Part shown: positions 35,791-54,682 of the stretch, in pieces
How the letters are laid out: every line of letters starts with the position of its first letter
Numbering within the stretch: position 1 is the first letter of the stretch
Assembly (NCBI GenBank): GCA_965153355.1
Contig: OZ231126.1
Location: 18,476,001-18,540,000 of the forward strand
Length of the DNA: 64,000 nt
From: Flaccisagitta enflata
Taxonomy: Eukaryota; Chaetognatha; Sagittoidea; Aphragmophora
Direction: 5' to 3'
Position numbers and translations under genes: made by a program
The notes under the pieces: model-generated
Seen by the model: only the letters and a program-made list of their open reading frames with translations
Databases searched by the model: none
What the model was told of the DNA's origin: nothing

Positions 35791-36935
35791 AGCAAATGAA
35801 CAAGTGACGCGGGGTTACAATATTGTTGCGGACGGTTGGTCAGAGGCACCAAACCCCCACCCACCCCCCACCCCCGCCACACTCAAACATACACAAAAAC
35901 CTATCTAAAATGCTGGTTTTCCCACTTTTCAACTCTATGACGCTGGATGGACCAATGGACGGACAAACCCTCTTATTGAGTTGCGTGTCCGCAACTAAAA
36001 GACGAAAGAGAAAAAAAACAAAGAAAAAAGAAGAAAGAAGAAGTAGAAGAAGTAGAAGAAGAAGAAGTAGAAGAAGAAGAAGTAGAAGAAGAAGACGAAG
36101 ACGAAGACGAAGAAGAAGAAGAAGAAGAAGAAGAAGAAGACGAAGAAGAAGAAGAAGAAGAAGAAGAAGAAGAAGAAGACGAAGAAGAAGAAGAAGAAGA
36201 AGAAGAAGAAGAAGAAGAAGAAGAAGAGGATGCAAAAGAAAAAGAAGAAGATGCAAAAGAAAAAGAAAAAGAAAAAGAAAAAGAAGAAATCAAGAGGAAA
36301 GACTCATTGAATCAAGGTGGGATACAAAGGGAGAAGAAAGAAGAGAATTTTCGTGATATGTGAAACTGAAAGCATCGATCATTGGCCTCTCTTGGGCCGC
36401 TACTCAAAAGAGAGAAAGCAAATGAACAAGTGACGCGGGGTTACAATATTGTTGCGGACGGTTGGTCAGAGGCACCAAACCCCCACCCACCCCCCACCCC
36501 CGCCACACTCAAACATACACAAAAACCTATCTAAAATGCTGGTTTTCCCACTTTTCAACTCTATGACGCTGGATGGACCAATGGACGGACAAACCCTCTT
36601 ATTGAGTTGCGTGTCCGCAACTAAAAGACGAAAGAGAAAAAAAAACAAAGAAAAAAGAAGAAAGAAGAAGTAGAAGAAGTAGAAGAAGAAGAAGTAGAAG
36701 AAGAAGAAGTAGAAGAAGAAGACGAAGAAGAAGAAGAAGAAGAAGAAGAAGAAGAAGAAGAAGAAGAAGAAGAAGAAGAAGAAGAAGAAGAAGAAGACGA
36801 AGAAGAAGAAGAAGAAGAAGAAGAAGAAGAAGAAGAAGAAGAAGAAGAAGAAGAGGATGCAAAAGAAAAAGAAGAAGATGCAAAAGAAAAAGAAAAAGAA
36901 AAAGAAAAAGAAAAAGAAGAAATCAAGAGGAAAGA
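35683..36935. repeat. Near-identical 626 bp tandem duplication
   Basis: GAATCAAGGTGGGATACAAA begins both copies, at 35,683 and 36,309. The copies match almost base for base through the HTR-like segment, and differ mainly in the length and interruptions of the GAA array. Each copy contains a variant HTR (GTTGCGGACGGTTGGTCAGA to GTTGCGTGTCCGCAACT; 35,824-36,000 and 36,450-36,626). Confidence 0.93.
36001..36295. repeat. (GAA)n / (GAC) array
   Basis: GAA trinucleotides with GTA, GAC and GAT interruptions directly downstream of the HTR hairpin and its A-tail. The poly-Arg, poly-Leu and poly-Ser ORFs across it are artefacts. The matching array of the second duplicate is at 36,627-36,925. Confidence 0.97.
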
Positions 36936-36957
36936 GGAAGAACGGGAGACAGGAAAA

Positions 36958-37150
36958 CAAACAAGGCCGGATACACGGCTACCGAAGTCGCGTGCGGGTG
37001 GGCAGGGGCCATATTTGAGGTCACTAGAACATTTGGGCAGGAACAGTGGAGTAAAAAAAAATAAAATCATAAAAAAAGGAAACGTAATGGACCAACTGAC
37101 CGACCGACGGACAAAGCGGGTTGATGAGTCGCGTGCACGCGACTAAAAAA
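36958..37150 (+). mobile_element. HTR copy, GTCGCGTGC subfamily
   Basis: ACAAGGCCGGATACACGGCT, GAAGTCGCGTGCGGGTGGGC, CCGACCGACGGACAAAGCGG and the perfect hairpin AGTCGCGTGCACGCGACT plus A10. Confidence 0.9.
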
Positions 37151-37236
37151 AAAACAAAGATGGAGAAGAAGGAGAAGTTTATGAGGAAGGAGGTGAAGAA
37201 GTGGAAAAAATAGAAGTGGAGAAAGATTAAAGAAGA

Positions 37237-37557
37237 ACAAGTCGCGTGTGGGACATAAAAAACTTAAGATGGCTTTAATTGACTTTAAATGACTTAAGAT
37301 GACTTTAAATGATGTAAACTGACTTAGTAACACATAACATGATGTAAAATGACTTAAAAAACTAAAATGACTTGATTGACTTTAGTGACTTATAACAGCT
37401 TAATACGACTTAAAATGACTTAGATTGTCTTAGAACGACTAAAAATGACTAATAATGACCTAAAATGCCTAGAAACAACTGAAAGTAATAAGAAAAGGAA
37501 GGTTTGACGGACGGACGGACAAAGCGGGTTGTAGAGTCGCGTGCACGCGACTAAAAA
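37237..37557 (+). mobile_element. HTR copy with ~10 bp satellite body
   Basis: It starts ACAAGTCGCGTGTGGGACAT, then has ~200 bp of AATGACTTAAAATGACTTAG-type units, GACGGACGGACGGACAAAGC and the hairpin GTCGCGTGCACGCGAC. Same design as 4,534-6,170 and 52,635-53,008. Confidence 0.85.
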
Positions 37558-37889
37558 GAAGGCAAAGAAGCAATACAGTAGATGAAGAGGAAGAAATAGT
37601 GGAAGAGGAAGAAAAAGAAGAACAAGAAAGAGAAGACTGAGGGCAAGATTCGAGATTCGCCGGGCCAACTATAGGAAATATGTCCAAACCCTGTCACACT
37701 GATTTTTCACTTTTACCTAGGGATTTTTATTACTCTGGAATGATGAAGTGTTATTTTTATGGCTCGTGAACTGAAAAAAGATATTAAAACACCCATAGAT
37801 AAATAATAAATCAGTGAAATACTGAGGTCATAAAGTGTGAACACATTTCTTATTGTTGGCCCGGTGAATCTCGAATCATGCCTGAGACA

Positions 37890-38058
37890 AAGTAGAAGAA
37901 AAAAAGAGCAGAAGAGGGAGAAAAAGAAGAATAAGAAAGAGAAGAAGAGGAAGATCCGCGAGTCTTTTGGTTCATCGCCATCGCTCCCGAAACGGCCTAT
38001 AACGGAAGCACTTGCGCCAATAGCGGATACAGTACGAGAATCAAAGAACTGGGTAACT
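37890..38058 (+). other. Coding-like orphan segment left of the 2.9 kb foldback
   Basis: From ~37,960 the frame reads SFGSSPSLPKRPITEALAPI then ADTV, with better composition than the purine repeat upstream. It runs into the element end and could use GTAACT at ~38,053 as a donor. No acceptor is convincing. It may be an exon interrupted by the foldback, or chance. Confidence 0.25.
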
Positions 38059-40897
38059 GGAGGGAAGCCATATCTGTAAAACGGCTAGGATTCATGATCA
38101 AATTTTTTACCATAAAATGCACCTATAGGTGTACTATGTTGTTTAAGGTTTTGGAGCCATTCCAACAAATTCATTTTTTTTTGTCCAAAAATTTTTTTTT
38201 CTGTTTTGGCTGATTTTGACCACAAAAATTACACTAAAAATAATTTCTTTCATATGTATGTTAGTTAGATAGTTAATACAAATTTCATTTTTTGTTGGGG
38301 ATTTTCCGCCAATTTTTGTGGCTACGGCACCCAAAACTCAAAAAACACAAAAAGTGGGATATTTCCTAAAATTTTCTATAAAATCCCTTGATTTTTGGTG
38401 TGGTAGTAGTTTTAGGATCCACTAATAAGTGTGCAAAATTTCAGTTCTTAAAATGAATTTTTGATACAGTTATGAAATTTTAAATTTTTCACAAAATGCA
38501 ATGTAGGACGATTTTTGGTCAAATTTTTTTTTCAAATAAAAAATTTTGCCCATTGTTATTTTTTGATAAAATAAATAACAAATTAAGAGTTTCTAAAAAA
38601 ATTTTTGAACTAGCCCTCTTAGTAAAAAAATTTTTTTCTCAAAATTTGTGAAAATGACCCATTTTTTGAAGTTGAATAAAAACTGTTCCTGTCATCCGAT
38701 CATCTTCATTTTTGGTGGAGTTGTTACCTGTTATATACCCTAAATTTGAGCTCACTGCGACTAACGGTTGCGGAGATATTGACGTTCAAAGTTACTTTGT
38801 CAGAGCAAAATCAGCAAAATTGGCATTTTGGCCATTTTTGAGCTTTTATAAAATTGTATTTTTTCCTTCACACACCTCCATTTTGGCTGAAGTTACTCAT
38901 GTTTATGCATATATTCATATTGCAAAATTTCACACTTGTCAGTCAAGCCGTTTTACAGTTATGGTGGTCCAAAGTTTCAAAAAATGCAAATTTTTCAATC
39001 AAATCTTAGGCGGAAAAATCAGCGAAAATTTTTCAAAAAAAGGTCTCCAAAGGGGGGGTCCAAAAAATTAGAAATTATTTTATTTTCCCAACTCAAAAAC
39101 CCTGATGAAAACTTTTTTTTCAATTTTTTTGAAAAATTTTCACAGTAGTTTTTGTTGAAAAATTTGCATTTTTTGAAACTTTGGACCACCATAACTGTAA
39201 AATGGCTTAACTGACAAGTGTGAAATTTTGGAATATGAATATTTGCATAAACATGAGTAACTTCAGCCAAAATGGAGGTGTGTGAAGGAAAAAATACAAT
39301 TTTATTCAAGATCAAAAATGGCCAAAATGTCTATTTTGCTTGTTTTTGCTCTGACAAAGTAACTTTGAACGTCAATATCTCCACAACCGTTAGTCGCAAA
39401 GAGCTCAAATTTTAGGTGAAGTTAGGGTAGATAACAGGTAATAACTCCACCAAAAATGAAGATGATTGGATGACAGGAGCAGTTTTTATTCAACTTCAAA
39501 AAAAGGGTCATTTTCACAATTTTTTAGAAAAAAAATTGTTTTACTAAGAGGGCTAGTTCAAAAAATTTTTTAGAAACTCTTAATTTGTTATTTATTTTAT
39601 CAAAAAATAGCAATTTACAGAATTTTTTATTTGAAAAAAAAAATTTTTGACCAAAAAAAGTCCTACATTGCATTTTGTGAAAAATTCAAAATTTCATAAC
39701 TGTATCAAAAATTCATTTTAAGAACTGAAATTTTGCACACTTATTAGTGAATCCTAAAACTACTACCACACCAAAAATCAAGGGATTTTATTGAAAATCT
39801 TAGGAAATATCCCACTTTTTGTGTTTTTTGAGTTTTGGGTGCCATAGCCACAAAAATTGGCGGAAAATCCCCAACAAAAAAGGAAATTTGTGTTAACGCA
39901 TCTAACTAACATACATATGAAAGAATTTTTTTTTAGTGTGATTTTTGTGGTCAAAATCAGCCAAAAACAGAAAAAAAAATTTTAGACAAAAAAAAATGAA
40001 TTTGTTGGAATGGCTCCAAAACCTTAAACAACATAGTACACCCAGGGGGGGCCGGCAGGGTACCTAACATGCCGTAAGAATTAATTTTTTTCTTGTTTCA
40101 CACAAATTCATGTCAAACTAAGAAGAATCTGTTGTCAAACCAATTCTTACGGCCTAGGAAGATAGCTAAAATTAATTTCAGTGATATAAAAAATTATTAA
40201 AAACAGATTGCAATGGAAATCGTTACAGAAGAGGTTGAGGAAACATTTTTTTGTTCTTAACAAAACGTAGCAAAGGATAACTCATCTATGTTTCACTTCA
40301 TTCCCAACTGCACTATGACCCACAAAAATCAGGTTGTGGTAGTAATCAAAGATTACAAATTGATCGAAGAATTTCTTGATAGTGACTTTTTCTGACCATA
40401 AAAAGATCAAAAATCAAAACTAAGCGGTACATGAGCAGGAAATCACTTCACTGCAAGAGCTTAGTTTTGGGGTATTACCCTAAACTTCCAGAAATGTTTC
40501 GGTCAAGCGGTTTTTTAATTTTCAGACGGAAGAATAGATGGAAAATCATTTTTGACGGTTCTTACGGTAAGCTTTTTTCGCGCTCTTTTTCTTCCTTTTT
40601 TTCAGCGGACTTTTCTATTTATAGTTTTCTTAATAACTCATGAGGGAACTTTGTTTACAAAAGAAATCAAGGAGTAGAATGCCATGGAAACCACCGGACA
40701 TAACTTCATCAAATGGAATTTGTTCCAAAGAAATAAGTCATACCCTAAAAGAGCTCTTTACACATTATCAGCCTCCTTCCTCCTCTGTAGTACACCTATA
40801 GGTGCATTTTGTAGTAAAAAATTTGATCATGAATCCTAGCCGTTTTACAGATTAGCTTCCCTCCAGTTACCCAGTTCTTTGATTCTCGTACTGTATC
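38026..40897. mobile_element. 2.9 kb foldback element, ~1.1 kb arms
   Basis: GATACAGTACGAGAATCAAA then GAACTGGGTAACTGGAG at the left is mirrored at 40,868-40,897. Successive blocks pair all the way to a centre near 39,150 (for example TTTGGACCACCATAACTGTA against TACAGTTATGGTGGTCCAAA). The right arm is interrupted by a separate insertion at 40,043-40,787. No transposase is present. Confidence 0.85.
40043..40787. mobile_element. Insertion with 9 bp target duplication inside the foldback arm
   Basis: TAGTACACC is present on both sides (40,034-40,042 and 40,788-40,796) and once at the corresponding place of the intact left arm (as its complement). The insert begins CAGGGGGGGCCGG and ends CTTCCTCCTCTG, giving a weak CAG(G/A)GG terminal match. 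hAT (8 bp) or Mutator-like (9 bp) origin are both possible. Confidence 0.72.
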
Positions 40898-41039
40898 GGA
40901 ACGGCGGCCTGGGTTCGCTAAACACGTGCCCGATGATCCTCTTAAAACTATCGAAGTAAATTATGCGTTGCCTCAAACCCAATATCCGCTGTGGAAAAAA
41001 AGGGACTATCGAGAAAAAAACGCTGTGAAGCCGGATTAG
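40868..41039 (+). other. Coding-like orphan segment right of the foldback, with stop
   Basis: After CCCTCCAG the frame runs without a stop to TAG at 41,037-41,039. Beyond the element end it reads FAKHVPDDPLKTIEVNYALP then QTQYPLWKKRDYREKNAVKP D. Composition and residue mix look like a genuine protein C-terminus, but I do not recognise it. The first ~30 bp are element sequence, so the acceptor would be element-supplied. Confidence 0.35.
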
Positions 41040-41525
41040 CGATAACCGAGTGATAGAGTTGTTCGACCTTAACTACTAGTCTACTACCTTAACTTCCAAT
41101 CCAAACAACTTACAATCAAATTCAACAGATGTGACTTTTGGCAGATTTTTTAAAGGAGATCCGTTTAAATGGTCAACATGATTTTCTTGTTACTAGGACA
41201 TTAGGACAAGTATGTCTTCTGAATCTTGTCTGTGTGCTTTCCATGCCATCATTCTAAGTCAAGTCAAGATCCACTCAACTTAAATCAAACTGGTCATCGT
41301 GGCTCATCGAGAGCAAGCATCATCGTCATATCATCTGCTGCCATTATCCGCAAATTCCTTTGTCATCTACTGCGCCATCTGCAGCATCTTCGGCCATTAT
41401 CTATGCGTCGTGCTACACGGACATGGTGTGCCCATTTGTAGCTTATCCTTTCTACTCAAGGTCCAACTTGTAGTCCTGAGTCCAGACCAGACTTATGCTA
41501 TAGAAAGAGGGGTAAGTACGTAATA

Positions 41526-42231
41526 CAGTTTAGCTTCACTAGAGCGCACCTGTTAATAAGGCAATTCCTTTATTGATAAGCCCTGCATATAAGGCACCCG
41601 CCTGTTTGGCAAATTTCACCATAGCGCATGAAAAATAGGATATTTGATAGATATTTTACTCGCTAACAAGCAAATTGGGGAGGTGGATGAACAAAGGTTG
41701 GAAAAGAGGGCAGATGATGAAAAGGAAAAATGATGAGGGCGATTTCGATGATGAAGAGGAACCCCAATGACGATGATAGGTGATACCGATGATGATGAAG
41801 AGGAAAACGAATGATTATGATGAAGAGGAAGTGAAAGAAACGGGAAACTAGGTGAAATGAATGGGAAAGGAGGGAGATGATGAAGAACAGTGGAAACTAG
41901 ATTTGCCAATGAATCCTTGCCAGTGAAAGATCGATGATGCCATTTTGGTGTTTGAATGATATTTTCAACCACTGTATAATTATGCCTTGTGAGGCTGTTT
42001 ACAATCATCGAGCATTGCAAAAAGTAAAGGAAGATCTAAATCAATTTGTTGCCTCCTTCAAGCAACCTGTTTGATTGTGAATTAAACCAACAGATAGAAT
42101 AAAGTTAAGTATATTTGAACCTTCTGTACTCAGTATGGTGCAAAAATATATATGCTCGGCTATAAGGCACCTCGCCTCAAAGGCATGAAATCAACTGGTC
42201 CCTTGAGATTCGTTCTAGTGAAGCTTAACTG
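41526..42231. mobile_element. Tc1/mariner (pogo-like) non-autonomous element
   Basis: CAGTTTAGCTTCACTAGAGC at the left and TCTAGTGAAGCTTAACTG at the right are inverted repeats; TA precedes the left end. Internal GGCACC / CTTATA motifs pair as well (CATATAAGGCACCCGCC against its complement-like partner at ~42,160). The interior has GAT/GAA-rich patches and no transposase. It ends ~110 bp upstream of the goosecoid-like TATA box. Confidence 0.65.
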
Positions 42232-42341
42232 TGTACAAATCACCATCCCATCAATCATCATTGAAGAGACTTCACCCCAAACCCAGTTCTCTTTTCCCAA
42301 TCTCATCAATTCAGTGGCACGTCCTCATTAGATGATGACCC

Positions 42342-42380
42342 CATATATAAGGAGCGCACGGACGACGAGAGCGCCTCTAG
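42342..42380 (+). promoter_or_regulatory. Candidate TATA promoter of the goosecoid-like gene
   Basis: ATATATAAGG at 42,343-42,352 is followed ~28-30 bp later by CCTCTAGTTT as a possible start site. This gives a leader of about 115 bases before the ATG at 42,493, and the interval is G+C-richer than its flanks. Motif and spacing only. Confidence 0.45.
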
Positions 42381-42492
42381 TTTTCGCCGCTCTTAGATCT
42401 ACGATCTTTTAGCGACTCTCTGCGTTAACGCTGGTTCAGCAGACTAGAGCATAGTGTGCTATTTTATATATATTTCGGCCACAACGGGTAAA

Positions 42493-49715
<7,223 letters not shown>

Positions 49716-50100
49716 TTTCGAGATGTTTTGGACCATCAAATCAACGCTATCACCAACAACATACCGTGGGATGGACGGACGGAGTATTAGACCCCCTTTC
49801 GGGAATGCTAAGTTTACTTACCAAATTCAGCCTCATGACAAAAGATGAACTTCCAACATAGTTTTCAATCGAATACACGCTTTGTCTGTCCGTTGGTAGG
49901 AGGGTCAGTCTGTGACATTTATCTTTTTCCGTCTCTACGAGCATACTATTTCTGCCCAAATACTTGACCCACTTTATCACTGCCCCTGCCCACCCGTACA
50001 CGACTTGGGTACCCGTGTATCCGGCCCCCATCCACACCTAAACCCCCAACCTCACATACAACCATCTTGGCCAAAAATATTGTCCCACCTATATGGCTAA
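49716..50100. mobile_element. Goosecoid-like 3' flank with degenerate reverse HTR
   Basis: From ~49,868: CGAATACACGCTTTGTCTGT, CTGCCCCTGCCCACCCGTAC then ACGACTTGGGTACCCGTGTA and TCCGGCC (to ~50,027). The hairpin end has eroded. Confidence 0.6.
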
Positions 50101-50620
50101 TTTGTGACAAAACAACTAAAAGACCTTGTCAAAATCAATAACCATTGGACAAAGCTTGAAAAAATCTTCAAAATGGCACGAAGCAGAGCTCGGTAGCTCA
50201 ATTTGTTTAGATTTTAGAGCTAAAAGAGTGTAAACGTTCAATTCAACAAAAAATATGCAAAAAATGAGGGAAAAAATTGATCTGTTTATTTTTACTTTTT
50301 CTAAGCTTATCATGATAAAATCATATAAAAATCGGTGACCATTGGAAAGAGCTGTAAAAAAATCTGCCTAATGCCGCCAAGCAGATTTTTCTAATTCAAA
50401 CGGTATAGATTTTATATCAAAATGGATATACCTTGGCCGAAAAGTGCAAAAGAAAAAAATTGTTAAAAAAATCAAAAAATAAGTTGTACAAAATTTTTCA
50501 AAAATCCTTCATCTATGTTTACCCACATAATTACAGATGATATTTGGTACCAAAAGGGCCTAAATTAGTTATTTTTATGCAAAAAATGAATTTAATACAA
50601 GAAATAAGAGCGATAAGTAA
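50101..50620. other. A+T-rich unassigned sequence
   Basis: AAAGAGCTGnAAAAAATC-type phrases recur, as also in 50.7-51.4 kb, so this is probably old element sequence. No gene. Confidence 0.3.
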
Positions 50621-50623
50621 CTA

Positions 50624-51588
50624 CAGTGCGACTCATAAAAAAGGTTACAACTTTCATTCTAATTTTACATAGTTTAAATTCAATAAATCAAATTGTTATT
50701 TACGAGCATTTTAAAGAGCTGCAAAAATTAAACAATTTGCCACCAGTCCCATCAAATTTGATCAATTTGTTTGGATTATGTTAAAATGAAGACAAATATT
50801 TCAAAACCTATGTGGGGAAAACAACCGATTTTCTTTCACAGTTTTATGAAGACAAATTTTACTAAGACTGTTGTAATTTCTAAACGGATTGAGCTACTAA
50901 CTCCAGAAACAGCTCAAATGACAGATTTTTTGAAGGGCTTTCTTCATGTCATGGATTTTGGATAGGTTTTCACATGATTTAAACTTTTTATGAATGACAA
51001 AAGAAAGAATTTTTTCATCACACAAATATCAAAAATGACTGATCTTTTTCCACCACTATGATATCCATGTTTGAAAAGGAGAAAGTAAAAAAAATTGGTG
51101 ACCATTTGAAAGATTTTCAAAAGATCTTTCATTCTAGACCAATCCAAGCCTCCTAGCTGCACTCGTTTAGAAATGACATTCAATTGAAGTTAATGGGTAC
51201 ATTTTGTGATAATGCCCCTTTTCAAACATGGAAATGGATATATTTCAGTCTTTCCTTTACTGTGTCTAAACAAATTGAGCTAGAAATGTGGGATTGGCGG
51301 AAAATGAAAGCTCTTTTGAATATCTTTCAATTGATCTATGATTTTAATTGATTTTCTGTACTGCAAATGATGAAAATCAAATGAAAAAGGTCCCTTTTTT
51401 ATATTCTTTGAAGAATTTACAGTTCAAACACAGATTCTGACACCATTATCCTCTTTTTATCATAAAATCTGAAATAATTGGTAAAAACTCATGGGATTTG
51501 TGACATTGGCTTCATTTGATGATACTCTCATTTTTTTCATGAGAAATATCTCATAGAACAGCTGTAACCTTTTTTATGGTTCGCAGTG
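50624..51588. mobile_element. Tc1/mariner-like non-autonomous element, TA target
   Basis: CAGTGCGACTCATAAAAAAG then GTTAC at the left and GTAACCTTTTTTATGGTTCG then CAGTG at the right are imperfect inverted repeats. TA flanks both sides (50,622-50,623 and 51,589-51,590). No transposase ORF in 965 bp. Confidence 0.72.
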
Positions 51589-51609
51589 TATATTGTTTTA
51601 CTGGGACTT

Positions 51610-51743
51610 TTATTTTGGCCAAGATGGTAACATTCACAAAAAGCTCATTTTTCCACCTTCCAACTCGATCACCACGAACCGACGGGCCAACGGACCAACA
51701 GATAGATAAAGCCTCTTATAGAGTTGCGTGTCCGCAACTAAAA
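51610..51743 (+). mobile_element. HTR 3' half, GTTGCG subfamily
   Basis: CCACCTTCCAACTCGATCAC, GACGGGCCAACGGACCAACA, and TTATAGAGTTGCGTGTCCGC followed by AACTAAAAA. The 5' half is missing. Confidence 0.75.
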
Positions 51744-52630
51744 ATTCAAAATCTTTCAAATGGTTTTTAGCTCACAATTCATGAGGGTGACATGATGCTA
51801 ACAAAATTGCTTTACTATCATTTTCACTTTGTAACACTGTCTACAGCTAAGAACAGCTATAAAGGAAAGCTGCTACTGTAGCTAGCCATCTAGACGTAAC
51901 CATACTCCTCATCACGATGAAATCCATTTTTATTAAGAACGGCATATAAACAATTTGAAGCTGAAACAGAAGTGAGATGGGCTCAGGGAATATTTGTGAA
52001 ATTGATAATAAACATAGGGTCATGAAATTAATTGCTTGAAATGAAGTTTTGAAAATTGCGAAGGACGTAGATTCTGTCAGAAAATGGAGAAAGAAATATT
52101 GTATTAATTGCCTTGTCTGCATGATGGCATGAGTTAATGATACAAAAGCGGTTATGAATTTGAGACCATAACTATCAAATACACCAATATTACCAAACTA
52201 CTATAAGAAACCCTTTATCATGAAATCTAGTGATGTGAAATAGCCCTTATATTTCTATTATTGCAAAAGTACATTTCAGTCAACCTTACCTTATGTACGT
52301 CTGATGATATCAAGCGCCTCCTGATGAGCATAAATAAAGATCCCGAGCTAATGATGCTTTTGTTACCAGCTTCAATCAAACGACCCTGTAAATAGAACGG
52401 CCATAAATTTCTTATATAAATTTCTTATATCAATAAGTGAATAAAATTGCGCAAATCTACTACATACCCTGCCATCAATTGCAACTGCAACGAAAGGAAC
52501 CTTTATTATGCCTAAAATACTTGTTGTGAGATATTCTGATTGAGACTGTCTAAAAGCACATGATCTACGGTTTTTCCATGCAAAATTTCTTAGTACTGGC
52601 TCAAACGGTTTGGCCACCACACCTTTTTTA
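51744..52630. other. Unassigned sequence with one candidate minus-strand exon and a dispersed fragment
   Basis: On the minus strand, 52,297-52,392 lies between TTCTATTTACAG and GTAAGG and has a single open frame, GRLIEAGNKSIISSGSLFML then IRRRLISSDVHK, phase 0 to 0. 52,470-52,605 (minus) resembles 57,695-57,835 (plus). No product is recognised. Confidence 0.25.
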
Positions 52631-52634
52631 CTGA

Positions 52635-53008
52635 AACAAGGCCAACACCTATAAGTCGCGTGCGAGACTTACAGACAAAGAATGACTTAGAATGACTTTT
52701 AATGACTTAGAATGACCTAAAATGACCAAAATTGACTTAAAATGACTAAAAAACCTTATGACCAAAAATGACTTAAAATAACTTAAAATGACTTAGAATG
52801 ACTTAAAATGACTTAGAATGACTCAAAATGACTTAGAATAACTATAAATGACTTTAAATGACTTAAAATGGCCTAAGAGTTGACGTTATAGTACAAAAAA
52901 GTAAAGTGTGACGGACCGACGGACGGACGGACGGACGGACTGACAGACGGACGGACCGAGGGACGGACCGACAAAGCGGGTTGTAGAGTCGCGTGCACGC
53001 GACTAAAA
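52635..53008 (+). mobile_element. HTR copy with ~10 bp satellite body
   Basis: AACAAGGCCAACACCTATAA then GTCGCGTGCGAGACTT, about 180 bp of AATGACTTAGAATGACTTAA units, then TAAAGTGTGACGGACCGACG, a GACGGACGGACGG run, TTGTAGAGTCGCGTGCACGC and GACTAAAAAT. Both ends are intact. Confidence 0.9.
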
Positions 53009-54160
53009 ATTACTAGATTAGTTTGAATAAATTCTAAATAAGAAAATATTTTATTTTTTGCAAATATTTCTTTAGTTCTCAAAAAATTTTGAATAATAAA
53101 CCAAATTGATAAGTTACTAAGTATTCTTAACCAATTTGGTCATTTTTGCTCTATCATAACAATATTAGTACAGTTTTTAAATAAAAAGATGCTGAAAAAT
53201 GCTGTTTTTGGGAAAAATCTTGTCAAACTTCAATATCATGTTGACACCAAACTGCTAAGACATGGAGAACCGAAAAATATCTCATTTTATTCAGGGTCTG
53301 TGACACCCTTATGGAGCTTGAAAATGACCATTTTTGACCAAGTGAGAAATCCATTGCCTCCCACACTATCCCCACATGGGCCCTTTCCAGAAAAACAGCC
53401 ACTTAGTGAGGGTTTGACCACGGAAGAACGGCAAAAAGAGAGAGGAAATGCATGAAAATATCTAAACTAAGCTGAGAAAATTTTTTTTACCTTTTTTTCA
53501 ATTGAATGTTACCACCATAATGTTAGGATTGACATCAATTCCACAGAACATATTCACTTATCTACTTATGAAAAACAAATAACATTCTTTACAGCCCTTC
53601 ATATTAATTTCTTATGCCCTTATTAAAAAAAACCCTGTTCGCTGTCAGTTGATAATTATCGATTGGTAATTTTCAGTCTACAACTTGTGTTCACAAAAAA
53701 TCTATCTTCCTGTTAACACAGCTCCTTGAAATTTTTACTGTAGTTAGTGGACGTACCCAGCTGTCTGCATGTCAAATTTTATCAAAATATACCTATGGGA
53801 AGTGGGGTTTCCATCGATTTGTTTTTCCAAAACCAAGAAAATTATGATTTTGGAGAGTGGCATTTTTTCTGGCGTAAATTTTATTACGGCTTTACCTAGA
53901 AGAAATTCGTATTTTCAAGAACATCCATCTTTAGATATAGTATTTTGCTTGAGACGGATGTTCTTCATTTTTTCATTTTTTCATTTTTCATACAAATTTA
54001 AAATTTACGGTAGCGCTTGTCATGCCCACTTGTCTCATTTGAAATCAGTCGCAGTTAACACTTCTTACATACAGTTGTAGAATCTTCAGATTCTCAGTAA
54101 TCACTCAACATAGAAGCCCAAAAGGGGGGATTTTACTTCTCTGCTGAAAAATGAGATCTT
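53009..54160. other. Unassigned sequence
   Basis: No element ends or gene recognised. 53,290-53,440 is slightly G+C-richer (CCCACACTATCCCCACATGG) but has no splice-bounded frame. Confidence 0.3.
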
Positions 54161-54289
54161 TCTTATCAGATTATGACCCTTTTGGTATGCAAATTAATTT
54201 TTAAGATAAAAAGATGTAAACGTGAAAAGCTTGACAGTTTGTGTGAGCGCCGGTGAGTGTGTGAGCGCCTGTGTGTGTATTTGTGTGAG

Positions 54290-54356
54290 CGCCTGTGTGT
54301 GTGTGTGTGTGTGTGTGTGTCTGTGTGTGTGTGTCTGTGTGTGTGTCTGTGTGTTT
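54290..54356. repeat. (TG)n microsatellite
   Basis: TGTG runs with CTG interruptions; upstream, GTGAGCGCCTGTGTGTGTAT-like ~28 bp units repeat three times. Confidence 0.93.
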
Positions 54357-54629
54357 GTAACATGCGAGATGTGAATTCCAGAATTGAAAGAAATAAAGGA
54401 GGAAAGAAAAAAGAGAAAAGATAACAAGTGACGAGGGCTCACAATGTCATTGGGGATGGGTAGGCGGGGGCCCCCACACCTCTACCCAACCCACACGCAC
54501 TAACAGACAAAAGCAGCACCAAATATTTATGTTTTCGCACTTTTCAATGACAAAGCTTCTTGTAGAGTTGCATGTCCGGAACAAAAAAAAGTGGAGGAAG
54601 AAAAAACCAAACTAGGAATAAGAAAAAAA

Positions 54630-54631
54630 AA

Positions 54632-54679
<48 letters not shown>

Positions 54680-54682
54680 AAA
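54630..54682. repeat. (AAAG)n microsatellite
   Basis: AAAG run immediately before an HTR 5' end; another (AAAG/GAAG)n run follows the HTR 3' end at ~55,878-55,945. Confidence 0.95.

Noticed and set aside
35823-36356. 177-residue poly-arginine ORF and its poly-leucine / poly-serine shadows
   Set aside because: Translation of a GAA/AGA array in each frame; no unique coding sequence.
40491-40563. Segment MFRSSGFL...FDGSYG ending at GTAAGC, similar in layout to goosecoid-like exon 1 (MF... NGSYG then a donor)
   Set aside because: Only the first two and last few residues agree, the eh1-like motif is absent, and it lies inside a mobile insertion with its own 9 bp target duplication. Probably chance.
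41299-41523. 74-residue ORF with a hydrophobic stretch (FVIYCAICSIFGHYLC) followed by a GTAAGT donor
   Set aside because: No acceptor, no start context and no relation to neighbours; it ends where a transposon begins (41,526). Kept as chance.
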